Source of the DNA: Streptomyces hawaiiensis
Lineage (GTDB): Bacteria; Actinomycetota; Actinomycetes; Streptomycetales; Streptomycetaceae
Assembly: GCF_004803895.1 (NCBI RefSeq)
Contig: NZ_CP021978.1
Span: 6,448,001-6,512,000, forward strand
Reading direction: 5' to 3'
DNA length: 64,000 bases
Each line of letters opens with the position of its first letter. The first letter of the stretch is position 1. The position numbers and the translations under genes were made by a program. Of the stretch, positions 32,646-40,955 are shown piece by piece. Under the pieces are notes generated by a model. That model had not been told where the DNA came from, did no database searches, and was given only the letters and a program-made list of their open reading frames with translations.

Positions 32646-34139
32646 ATGACCTCCTCTTCTTCCTTTTCCCAGGACTCCCAGCGCTTCGCGCACAGCCACC
32701 CCGAGGGTTTTCGGGCCGATGCCCTGATGGAAGAGGACGTCGCCTGGAGCCACGAGATCGACGGAGAGCGGGACGGCGAGCAGTTCGACCGCTCCGAGCG
32801 CGCGGCTCTGCGCCGTGTGGCGGGCCTCTCCACCGAGCTCGAGGACGTCACCGAGGTCGAATACCGACAGCTCCGGCTGGAGCGGGTCGTCCTCGTCGGC
32901 GTCTGGACCTCGGGAACCGTGCAGGACGCGGACAACTCCCTCGCGGAGCTCGCCGCCCTCGCCGAGACGGCCGGCGCGCTGGTGCTCGACGGTGTCACCC
33001 AGCGCCGTGACAAGCCCGACGCGGCCACCTACATCGGCTCCGGCAAGGCCGAGGAGCTGCGCGACATCGTCCTTGACACGGGCGCGGACACCGTCATCTG
33101 CGACGGTGAGCTCAGCCCGGGCCAGCTCATCCACCTCGAGGACGTCGTCAAGGTCAAGGTCATCGACCGCACGGCCCTGATCCTGGACATCTTCGCCCAG
33201 CACGCCAAGTCCCGAGAGGGCAAGGCGCAGGTCGCTCTCGCGCAGATGCAGTACATGCTGCCGCGACTGCGCGGCTGGGGTCAGTCGCTGTCCCGGCAGA
33301 TGGGCGGCGGCAAGGGCGGCGGCCTCGCCACCCGTGGCCCCGGTGAGACCAAGATCGAGACGGACCGGCGACGGATCCGCGAGAAGATGGCGAAGATGCG
33401 CCGGGAGATCGCGGACATGAAGACCGGCCGCGAGATCAAGCGCCAGGAGCGCAAGCGCCACAAGGTGCCGTCCGTGGCCATCGCGGGCTACACCAACGCC
33501 GGCAAGTCCTCGCTGCTCAACCGCCTCACGGGCGCGGGCGTGCTGGTCGAGAACGCCCTGTTCGCGACCCTCGACCCGACCGTGCGCCGGGCCGAGACCC
33601 CGAGCGGACGGCTGTACACGCTGGCCGACACGGTCGGCTTTGTGCGCCACCTGCCCCATCACCTGGTCGAGGCGTTCCGCTCCACGATGGAGGAGGTCGG
33701 CGAGTCCGACCTGATCCTGCACGTGGTGGACGGCTCTCACCCGGTCCCGGAGGAGCAGCTGGCCGCCGTACGCGAGGTGATCAGGGACGTCGGCGCCACC
33801 GGTGTGCCCGAGATCGTCGTGATCAACAAGGCCGACGCGGCCGACCCGCTCACCCTGCAGCGGCTGCTGCGCGTCGAGAAGCGCTCCATCGCCGTCTCGG
33901 CCCGCACCGGCCAGGGCATCGAGGAGCTGCTCGCGCTCATCGACAACGAGCTGCCGCGCCCGTCGGTCGAGATCGAGGCGCTCGTGCCGTACACGCGCGG
34001 CAAGCTGGTCGCCCGTGCCCACGACGAGGGCGAGGTGATCTCCGAGGAGCACACCCCGGAGGGCACCCTGCTCAAGGTGCGGGTGCACGAGGAACTGGCG
34101 GCGGAGCTCACGCCGTTCGTTCCGGCGCCGGCGCTCTGA
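32646..34139 (+). CDS. hflX: Ribosome-associated GTPase HflX
   Basis: A 497-residue HflX. The N-terminal glycine-rich domain has TYIGSGKAEELRD and the MGGGKGGGLATRGPGETKIETDRR linker; the GTPase domain has G1 AGYTNAGKSSLLN (about residue 280), G3 DTVGFVRHLPHHLVEAF and G4 INKAD. HflX splits stalled or heat-damaged ribosomes. AAGGAT precedes the ATG. The N-terminal 60 residues (SSSSFSQDSQRFAHSHPEGF) are an acidic extension common in actinobacteria. A strong terminator follows. Confidence 0.96.
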   Translation: MTSSSSFSQDSQRFAHSHPEGFRADALMEEDVAWSHEIDGERDGEQFDRSERAALRRVAGLSTELEDVTEVEYRQLRLERVVLVGVWTSGTVQDADNSLAELAALAETAGALVLDGVTQRRDKPDAATYIGSGKAEELRDIVLDTGADTVICDGELSPGQLIHLEDVVKVKVIDRTALILDIFAQHAKSREGKAQVALAQMQYMLPRLRGWGQSLSRQMGGGKGGGLATRGPGETKIETDRRRIREKMAKMRREIADMKTGREIKRQERKRHKVPSVAIAGYTNAGKSSLLNRLTGAGVLVENALFATLDPTVRRAETPSGRLYTLADTVGFVRHLPHHLVEAFRSTMEEVGESDLILHVVDGSHPVPEEQLAAVREVIRDVGATGVPEIVVINKADAADPLTLQRLLRVEKRSIAVSARTGQGIEELLALIDNELPRPSVEIEALVPYTRGKLVARAHDEGEVISEEHTPEGTLLKVRVHEELAAELTPFVPAPAL

Positions 34140-34177
34140 GCCCGGCCTGACCGAGCGCGCGTCTCGTGTGAACGCGA

Positions 34178-34213
34178 GAAGGCCCGCCCCCTGTCGCCAG
34201 GGGGCGGGCCTTC
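34178..34213. terminator. Strong bidirectional terminator between hflX and protease
   Basis: A perfect 16-bp stem, GAAGGCCCGCCCCCTG (34178-34193) with its complement (34198-34213) and a 4-base loop. It sits between converging genes. Confidence 0.9.
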
Positions 34214-34225
34214 AGCATGTACGGG

Positions 34226-35428
34226 TCACTGACCGCCGTACGTCTTGCTCATGTTCTGGTAGAGCGCCTCGGCGTCGCGGCCCAGCTGCGGGCCGGCCAG
34301 CCAGGTGTTGTCGGCCGGGCCGATCGAGGTGTTGGAGACGAGCACCGACTTGCCGTTCAGGACCCGGAACCAGCCGCCACCGGACGAACCGCCGGTCATG
34401 TCGCAGCCGATGCGGTACATCGTCGGCAGAGACGCGCTGAGCGAGAACCGGCCCGGCACGTCGACGCACTTGAACATCTTCTCGCCGCTGTAGGGCGGCG
34501 CCGCCGGGTAGCCCCAGGCGCCCATCTTGGCGGCCTCGGCCGTGGACGGGGCGGAGAAGTCCACGTCCAGCGCGGCTCCGACCGTCTCCTCCAGAGACTT
34601 GGCGCCCTGCTCCGGCTTCACGTGCAGCACGGCGTAGTCGTACGCGGCTCCGTCACCGCCGGTCTCGGAACCGCCCTGGATCCACTGGTTCGAGGTCGAG
34701 GCCCAGTTCGCCCACCAGTTGCCGTACGGGGCGATCTCGCTCGGGCTCGCGTTGCTCAGCTCCGCCTCGGACTTGCCGAGGTCGTTGTAGGCCGGGACGA
34801 AGACGATGTTGCGGTACCAGCCGCCGTTGCCGCCGGCGTGCACGCAGTGGCCCGCCGTCCACACCAGGTTGGACTTGCCCGGGTGGTTGACGTCCTTGAC
34901 GACCGTGCCGGAGCAGACGGCCGGGCCGTCGGGAGAGTCGAAGAAGACCTTGCCGACCGGCGCCGCGTTGCGGTGGTACGGCGTCTTCTCGGCCTGCGCC
35001 CGGACGGGGGCGGGATCCGGGTCGCTGACGCCCTGGCCGGCCGACGCGTCCTTCGTCGTGACCGTCTTGTCGGCCTCCTCGGCGGACCGCATCCGCTCCG
35101 GCTTCCAGAGGCCCTCGATCACCGGGTTGATGAAGTCCTTGGCGTCACTGAGCCACTTGTCCTTGTCCCAGTCCTTCCAGCCGCCGTCCTTCCAGCGGTC
35201 GACGTCGATCCCGTGCTCCTTGAGCTTGCCCGCGAGATCGGCCGGGATCTTGACCTTGCCGCCGCCGTCCGCAGCGGCCTGGGAGGAGGTGGCGTCGGGC
35301 TTGTCGCTCGCCGAATCCGCCGAACCGCCACAGGCGGTCGCGGTGAGCGCCAGGGCGGCGACGAGCCCGGCGGCGGCGAGGAGGGTGCGCCGCCGGCGCC
35401 TGCGTGCGGGCGTACGTGTGGAACGCAT
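34226..35428 (-). CDS. Trypsin-like serine protease lipoprotein, copy A
   Basis: A 400-residue exported protein. An Arg-rich N-region, a hydrophobic core and the lipobox ALTATAC (Cys about 32) mark a lipoprotein. Residues about 60-130 form a Trp/Asp/Lys-rich region (HGIDVDRWKDGGWKDWDKDKW) shared with the neighbouring paralogue. The chymotrypsin-like triad is visible: His in WTAGHCVHAG, Asp in AYDYAVLHV, Ser in GCDMTGGSSGGGW. The ATG at 35428 begins the signal peptide; the frame is open further upstream through a His/Gln repeat made by a microsatellite, which is unlikely to be translated. The substrate is unknown. Confidence 0.87.
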   Translation of the reverse strand: MRSTRTPARRRRRRTLLAAAGLVAALALTATACGGSADSASDKPDATSSQAAADGGGKVKIPADLAGKLKEHGIDVDRWKDGGWKDWDKDKWLSDAKDFINPVIEGLWKPERMRSAEEADKTVTTKDASAGQGVSDPDPAPVRAQAEKTPYHRNAAPVGKVFFDSPDGPAVCSGTVVKDVNHPGKSNLVWTAGHCVHAGGNGGWYRNIVFVPAYNDLGKSEAELSNASPSEIAPYGNWWANWASTSNQWIQGGSETGGDGAAYDYAVLHVKPEQGAKSLEETVGAALDVDFSAPSTAEAAKMGAWGYPAAPPYSGEKMFKCVDVPGRFSLSASLPTMYRIGCDMTGGSSGGGWFRVLNGKSVLVSNTSIGPADNTWLAGPQLGRDAEALYQNMSKTYGGQ

Positions 35429-35460
35429 GGTGCGAGGACCCCCGTTGTGCGTACGAATGT

Positions 35461-35502
35461 GGTGCTGGTGCTGGTGCTGGTGCTGGTGCTGGTGCTGGTG
35501 CC
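35461..35502. repeat. Hexanucleotide microsatellite (GGTGCT)6 GGTGCC
   Basis: Six perfect GGTGCT units and one variant unit, 33 bp upstream of protease copy A. It lies in the likely promoter or leader region, where repeat-number changes could alter spacing. Confidence 0.92.
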
Positions 35503-35656
35503 GGCTCATGCTGCGTGTGCAGGTCATGGGCGCGCGGGGCGCCGGTGCCCCGCGCGACACCTCACTATGCCCGGGGAGTTGAGGGCGTACCGGGGTGGGG
35601 CGGTGAAGGTTTTCGCGGGGTGCGTCACCCCACCGACGGCGTGGTTCAGCCGGCCG

Positions 35657-36880
35657 TCACCGTCCGGCGAACTTCTTGCTCACCGAGTCGTACACGCCCT
35701 CGGCCACGCCGCCCAGGCGCGGTCCGGCCAGCCAGCCGGACGTCACCGGGCCGATCGAGGTGTTGGACACCAGCGCCGGCTTGCCGTCCGAGCCGGTCGC
35801 GACCCAGCCGCCGCCGGACGAACCACCGGTCATGGTGCAGCCGATGCGGTACATCGTCGGATCCGACGCGGTGACCGACAGCCGCCCGGGCCGGTCCTGG
35901 CACCGGTACAGCTTCTGCCCGTCGTAGGGCGGCGCGGCCGGGTACCCGATCGCCGTGACGCTCTTCACCTGCGGCACCGCGGGCGCCTTGAAGTCGACCG
36001 GCAGCGCCGAACCGATGATCTCCTCCAGCGACTTGCCGCCGCTGCCCTTCTCCGGCGTCACATGGATGACCGCGAAGTCGTACGGCGCGCCGTCGCCGCC
36101 CGTCGAACCGCCCTGCTCGATCCACTGGTCCGAGGTCTGCGCCCAGTCGCCCCACCAGACACCGTAGGGAGCGACGTCCTCACGGGTGGCGTTCTCCAGC
36201 GCCTCCACCGGCTTGCCGTCGTCGTTGTACGAGGGCACGAACGCGATGTTGCGGTACCAGCCGCCCTTCTTGCCCGCGTGCACGCAGTGGCCGGCCGTCC
36301 ACACCAGGTTGGACTTGCCCGGGTGGGCCGGGTCCTTCACCACGGTCGCCGAGCACACGGCCGACCCCTTGGGGGAGTCGAAGAACACCTTCCCGGCGGT
36401 GGGGACGTTGGCGTGGTACGACGGCGGCACCGCCTGCGCCTCGACCGGCTCGGGCGTCGGGTCGGTCACGCCCTGGTCACCGGAGAGGTCGCTGTCGTCG
36501 ACGCCCTGGTCGGGCTCCTCGGCCTCCCGCATGCGGTCCGGGTCCCAGAGCCCCTCGATGATCGGGTTGATGTACTCGTTGGCCTCGCGCAGCCAGTCGT
36601 CCCGGTCCCAGTTCTTCCAGGCGCCGTTCTTCCACTTGTCGATGTCGATCCCGTGCTCGCGGAGCCGGTCCCTGATGTCGTCCGGGATCCTGAGCTTGCC
36701 GTCGTCGGAGGCGGTGGCCGACGCGGAGGCCTCACCGTCCGCCGCGGCATCGCCCGACTCGCAGGCGGTGGCGGTCAGCGCTAGGGCCGAGGCGAGGGCC
36801 ACGGCGGCCACGACGGGGGAGTTCCTGCGGCGCGCCCTCCCCCCTCGACTGGCATGGGACGACGGCCGTGTGGATCGCAT
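35657..36880 (-). CDS. Trypsin-like serine protease lipoprotein, copy B
   Basis: A 407-residue paralogue of the downstream protease, aligned over its whole length: the signal peptide with lipobox ALTATAC, the same Trp-rich region (HGIDIDKWKNGAWKNWDRDDW), and the triad His in WTAGHCVHAG, Asp in PYDFAVIHV, Ser in GCTMTGGSSGGGW. The ATG at 36880 is set by GGGGGAG upstream. The gap of 228 bp between the copies and their similarity point to a tandem gene duplication. Both are probably anchored outside the membrane. Confidence 0.87.
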   Translation of the reverse strand: MRSTRPSSHASRGGRARRRNSPVVAAVALASALALTATACESGDAAADGEASASATASDDGKLRIPDDIRDRLREHGIDIDKWKNGAWKNWDRDDWLREANEYINPIIEGLWDPDRMREAEEPDQGVDDSDLSGDQGVTDPTPEPVEAQAVPPSYHANVPTAGKVFFDSPKGSAVCSATVVKDPAHPGKSNLVWTAGHCVHAGKKGGWYRNIAFVPSYNDDGKPVEALENATREDVAPYGVWWGDWAQTSDQWIEQGGSTGGDGAPYDFAVIHVTPEKGSGGKSLEEIIGSALPVDFKAPAVPQVKSVTAIGYPAAPPYDGQKLYRCQDRPGRLSVTASDPTMYRIGCTMTGGSSGGGWVATGSDGKPALVSNTSIGPVTSGWLAGPRLGGVAEGVYDSVSKKFAGR

Positions 36881-37039
36881 GATCTGACTCCCCCTGGTAT
36901 GGAATGAACGTGGACGAACCGGCGCTTCGGCCCCGATTCCCGCTGTCACGCGGGACGTTCGGGACGACCTCACGGCGTCCGGGAACGGCACCACACACTA
37001 TGCGGTGGCTGTGGGGGCGATCCGACGGATCCGCAACAG

Positions 37040-37052
37040 TTCCGTTACGGAA
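37040..37052. promoter_or_regulatory. TTCCG-TTA-CGGAA interrupted palindrome
   Basis: A perfect inverted repeat in the 286-bp gap between protease copy B and the aminotransferase, about 160 bp upstream of the protease start and 115 bp before the aminotransferase start. It is a possible operator; no iron-box sequence (TTAGGTTAGGCT type) is seen in this gap. Confidence 0.35.
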
Positions 37053-37166
37053 AGGATCTTGAGACAACCCGTAACCCGGTGAGTGGTCCGCGGTTGGTAG
37101 TGGTGGGGGGCCTGCTGTCTGTGCGCGGTCCTCTGTGCCCGTGATCAGTGGGAGGTCAGGGAAGTC

Positions 37167-38678
37167 GTGGCGGAATCCACCCATGGGGGTTGTGCGTCAG
37201 AGGAGGCCGCCGTGGGGCGTACGCAGGTGAAATCCCTCCCCCGCGGAGCCGTCGACGACACCGCCCTCACTCCGCGTTCCGCGCACGAGGGGATCCTGCG
37301 CCGCCAGGCCGCGCGCGAATCCGCCGCCCGGACCTACGCCCGTGCCCTGCCGATCGTTCCGGTGCGGGCCCGTGGACTGACCATCGAGGGCGCGGACGGC
37401 CGCCGCTACCTGGACTGCCTCTCCGGCGCCGGCACGCTCGCCCTCGGCCACAACCACCCGGTCGTCCTGGAGGCCATCCGCAAGGTCCTCGACTCCGGGG
37501 CGCCCCTGAACGCCCTCGACCTGGCGACACCCGTGAAAGACGCCTTCCTCACCGAGCTGTTGCGCACTCTGCCGCCGGGCCTCGCCGAGCGGGCACGCGT
37601 GCGGTTCTGCGGACCGGCCGGCAGCGAAGCCGTCGAGACCGCCTACGCGCTGGTACGCGCGGCGACCGGTCGGAGCGGTCTCCTGGCGTTCACCGGCGCC
37701 GCTCACGGAAGCAATGCCAGGGTCCTCGACGGCACCTCCGCGGACACCCATGACGGGCGGGTCGTGCGCCTGCCCTACCCGCAGGACTACCGCTGCCCCT
37801 TCGGTGTCGGGGGTGAGCGCGGGGCCGACCTCGGCGCCCGCTGGACCGAGTCGCTCCTCGACGACCCCGGGGCCGCGCCGCTGCCCGCCGGGATGATCAT
37901 CGAGCCCGTCCAGGCCGAGGGCGGGGCGATCCCGGCACCGGACACGTGGCTGCGGCGCATGAGACAGCTCACCGCCGACCGGTCCATCCCGCTGATCGCC
38001 GACGAGATGCAGACCGGCGTGGGCCGGACCGGCGCCTTCTGGGCGGTGGAGCACAGCGGGGTGACCCCCGACGTGATGGTTCTCTCCCAGGCCATCGGCG
38101 GCAGCCTGCCGCTGGCCGTCGTGGTCCACCGCGACGACCTCGACGCCTGGGGACCCGGCGCCCCCGCCGACACCTTCCCCGGCAACCAACTCGCCATGGC
38201 CGCCGGCACGGCGACCCTCGCCCACGTCCGCGAGAACGCCCTCGCCGAGCGAGCGGCCACCGTGGGGGCGCGCATCCTGGGCCAACTCCAGCAGCTCGCC
38301 TCCGAGCTCGCGTGCGTGGGGGACGTGCGGGGGAGGGGGCTGATGATCGGAGTCGAGCTGGTGGATCCGGAGGGGGAGGGGCACTCCGGCTTTTCGGGTG
38401 CTCCCGGAGCTGCGGAGAGCGGCGTGGCGGCATCGGTGACGCAGGGCAGCGGCCGCCAACCCCTCCCCGCCGCCCCGGAACTGGCTGTCGCGGTCCAGCA
38501 GGAATGCCTGCGGCGTGGCCTCATCGTCGGACTCGGCGGCCGTCACGCGAGCGTCGTGCAACTGCTGCCGCCCCTGACCCTCACCGATGAACAAGCGGCC
38601 GCCGTACTGGACCGCCTGGCCGACGCGGTCCGGGCAGCGGCCCGGTGCCGTGGGGGTGGCACGGCAGCCGCACCGTGA
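37167..38678 (+). CDS. Class III aminotransferase (diaminobutyrate type) of siderophore cluster, catalytic Lys replaced
   Basis: A 503-residue PLP fold-type I protein resembling diaminobutyrate-2-oxoglutarate aminotransferases. It has the cofactor Asp region LIADEMQTGVGRTGAFWAVE and GPAGSEAVETAYALVRAATG. At the Schiff-base site, where the family has S-K-x-I-G-G, the sequence reads VLSQAIGGSLPLAV: Gln 308 (CAG at 38088-38090) instead of Lys. The later TFRGNQL motif reads TFPGNQL. Without the lysine, normal transamination should be lost. It is the first gene of a three-gene NIS siderophore cluster and is expected to supply the amine. The GTG start follows AGGGAAG. Confidence 0.88.
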   Translation: MAESTHGGCASEEAAVGRTQVKSLPRGAVDDTALTPRSAHEGILRRQAARESAARTYARALPIVPVRARGLTIEGADGRRYLDCLSGAGTLALGHNHPVVLEAIRKVLDSGAPLNALDLATPVKDAFLTELLRTLPPGLAERARVRFCGPAGSEAVETAYALVRAATGRSGLLAFTGAAHGSNARVLDGTSADTHDGRVVRLPYPQDYRCPFGVGGERGADLGARWTESLLDDPGAAPLPAGMIIEPVQAEGGAIPAPDTWLRRMRQLTADRSIPLIADEMQTGVGRTGAFWAVEHSGVTPDVMVLSQAIGGSLPLAVVVHRDDLDAWGPGAPADTFPGNQLAMAAGTATLAHVRENALAERAATVGARILGQLQQLASELACVGDVRGRGLMIGVELVDPEGEGHSGFSGAPGAAESGVAASVTQGSGRQPLPAAPELAVAVQQECLRRGLIVGLGGRHASVVQLLPPLTLTDEQAAAVLDRLADAVRAAARCRGGGTAAAP

Positions 38679-38886
38679 ACGCGGTGAGCTTCCACGGCGT
38701 GGGAGCCCACGCGGTGCCTGCGCCCGGGTCGCCTGTCCGCCAGACGCCTGCCCGCCAGATGCCTGGCGCCATGGGCCCCGCCCGCCCGCACACCGCGCCC
38801 TCGCGCCCCAAACCGCGCCGAGTGAAGCTCCCTCGGCTCGCAGCCCCCATCCGTATGATCCGGAACCACCTCACGAGGTACCTGCC

Positions 38887-40875
38887 GTGAACGCCACCCC
38901 CCACCCCGACGACCACGCACCGACGCCGGGACAAGGCTCCGCCGGCGCCCGGACGCCGCGGACATCGCCGCACCCGAGAGTCCCGCATCAGCGGCCGACG
39001 GCGAAACTCGCCCTGGGGCTGAGCGAAGGCCATGGCCCTGACCTCCTGGAACATCCCGACCCGGGCACCGTCGCCCGGGCCGCCGCCGTGGAGAACCTGC
39101 TCCGCTGCTGGGCGCGCGAGACCGACCAGTCCGCCCCGGCCGACGGCCTCCTGCGCATCCCCCTTCCCGCCAGCGGCACGGCCCTGCTCGCCCCGGTCCG
39201 CTACTGGTCCCCGACAGGCTGGCACCGCTTCGGCCCTCCTCGTCTGTCCGGTGCTCCCGACCACGCCCCACCGGCCGACGCCGTCACAATCGCCGCCCTG
39301 CTCACCAGGGAGACGCCCGTAGACGGCTCTGCCGGCAAACACGCTCACGACTCCCTCCCCTCATGTACCCCCGGCTCCGACACCGTTGCTCTCACCGACG
39401 GCGTCGGGCTCGTCGCAGGTGTTGCCGACTCCCTCCGACGTGTCACCGTCTTTCTCACCGACCGCCGGGAACGCCCGGCCGACGGCCCTGACCTCTTCCT
39501 CTCCGCGGAACAGGCACTCGTCCTCGGACACCCCCTGCACCCGGCCCCGAAGAGCCGCGAGGGTCTCTCCGAGACCGAAGCACCGCTGTACTCGCCCGAG
39601 TCGCGCGGCTCCTTCCCCCTGCACTGGATGGCTGTCGCTCCCTCCGTCCTCGCCACCGACTCCTCCTGGACCGAACGCGGCCGCCCTGTCACCGCGCCCC
39701 GGCTCACCGCCCGCCTCGCCGGGACCGTGCCGGCGTTGCCGGACGGGTACGCCCTACTTCCCCTGCACCCCTGGCAGGCACACGAGGTCCGGCACCGTCC
39801 GGAGACCGCCGCCCTGCTGGACACCGGACAGCTCCGCGACCTCGGCACCCTCGGCCCTCACTGGCACCCCACCTCCTCCCTACGAACCGTCTACCGAACC
39901 CATGCCCCCGCGATGCTCAAGCTCTCGCTGGGCCTGCGCATCACCAACTCCCGCCGCGAGAACCTCCGCAAGGAACTCCACCGAGGTGTCGAGGTCCACC
40001 GCTTGCTCCGCAGCGGCCTCGCACAGCAGTGGCAGGCCGTGCACCCGGGCTTCGACATCGTCCGGGACCCGGCCTGGCTCGCCGTCGACACGGCCGACGG
40101 CACCCCGACTCCCGGACTGGACGTGGTGATCCGCCACAACCCGTTCAGCCCCTCGGACGACGTCTCCTGCGTCGCCGGTCTCGTTTCGCAGCGCCCGTGC
40201 CCCCCGACCCCGCCCGAGGACGCTTCAGAGGGCCCGGAGAAGCGCGGCCCGGCTCTGCGCTCCCGGCTGGCCGAGGTCGTCACGCGGCTCGCCCGCCGCA
40301 CCGGCCGCCCTCGGGGAGCCGTCGCCACCGAGTGGTTCCTGCGCTACCTCGCGCACGTGGTGCGTCCTGTCCTCTGGCTGGACGGTGAGGCCGGCGTCGC
40401 CCTGGAAGCGCACCAGCAGAACACTCTGCTTCTGCTGGACGCCGACGGCTGGCCCACAGGCGGCCGCTACCGCGACAACCAGGGCTACTACTTCCGCGAG
40501 TCCCGGCGCGCGGACCTCGACGCCCGGTTGCCCGGCATCGGAGAGCGCAGCGACACGTTCGTCTGCGACGAGGTCACCGACGAGCGGCTTGTGTACTACC
40601 TGGCCGTCAACAACGTGCTCGGCCTCATCGGCGCGTTCGGCTCCCAGGGGCTGGCCGACGAGCGGCTGCTGCTCGCCGCCTTCCGCCGCTTCCTCGGAAA
40701 CGTCGCCTCCGGTCCGGCCCGGCTGCGCACCTCGCTGCCCGACCGGCTGCTCGACTCACCCGTCCTGCGCTGCAAGGCCAACCTGCTGACCCGGCTGCAC
40801 GGCCTCGACGAACTCGTAGGCCCGGTCGACACCCAGTCCGTCTACGTCACCATCGCCAACCCCCTGCACTCCTGA
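38887..40875 (+). CDS. NIS siderophore synthetase (IucA/IucC family)
   Basis: A 662-residue NRPS-independent siderophore synthetase. Family motifs are present: the PLHPWQAHEV block (about residue 295), the ATP-site HPTSSLRTVYR, LKLSLGLRITNSRRE, and EAHQQNTLLLLDADGWPTGGRYRDNQGYY near residue 520. The C-terminal FhuF-like part ends in CKANLLTRLHG. It would join citrate or a related acid to an amine in an ATP-dependent step. GAGGT lies 7 bases before the GTG. It follows the aminotransferase by 208 bp and precedes an acyltransferase gene. Confidence 0.93.
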   Translation: MNATPHPDDHAPTPGQGSAGARTPRTSPHPRVPHQRPTAKLALGLSEGHGPDLLEHPDPGTVARAAAVENLLRCWARETDQSAPADGLLRIPLPASGTALLAPVRYWSPTGWHRFGPPRLSGAPDHAPPADAVTIAALLTRETPVDGSAGKHAHDSLPSCTPGSDTVALTDGVGLVAGVADSLRRVTVFLTDRRERPADGPDLFLSAEQALVLGHPLHPAPKSREGLSETEAPLYSPESRGSFPLHWMAVAPSVLATDSSWTERGRPVTAPRLTARLAGTVPALPDGYALLPLHPWQAHEVRHRPETAALLDTGQLRDLGTLGPHWHPTSSLRTVYRTHAPAMLKLSLGLRITNSRRENLRKELHRGVEVHRLLRSGLAQQWQAVHPGFDIVRDPAWLAVDTADGTPTPGLDVVIRHNPFSPSDDVSCVAGLVSQRPCPPTPPEDASEGPEKRGPALRSRLAEVVTRLARRTGRPRGAVATEWFLRYLAHVVRPVLWLDGEAGVALEAHQQNTLLLLDADGWPTGGRYRDNQGYYFRESRRADLDARLPGIGERSDTFVCDEVTDERLVYYLAVNNVLGLIGAFGSQGLADERLLLAAFRRFLGNVASGPARLRTSLPDRLLDSPVLRCKANLLTRLHGLDELVGPVDTQSVYVTIANPLHS

Positions 40876-40955
40876 CCGCCCTGATCGGCCCTGACACAAC
40901 TGACCTCCTTCATCCCTGGGGACATGCCCCACCCCCTCTTCGAGAGGAGCGTTCG

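Noticed and set aside
35429..35560. N-terminal extension of protease copy A with a His-Gln repeat
   Set aside because: The repeat comes from the GGTGCT microsatellite; a proper lipoprotein signal peptide begins at the ATG at 35428.
36881..38886. Iron box (DmdR/IdeR type) upstream of the siderophore genes
   Set aside because: No TTAGGTTAGGCT-like inverted repeat was found in either upstream gap.
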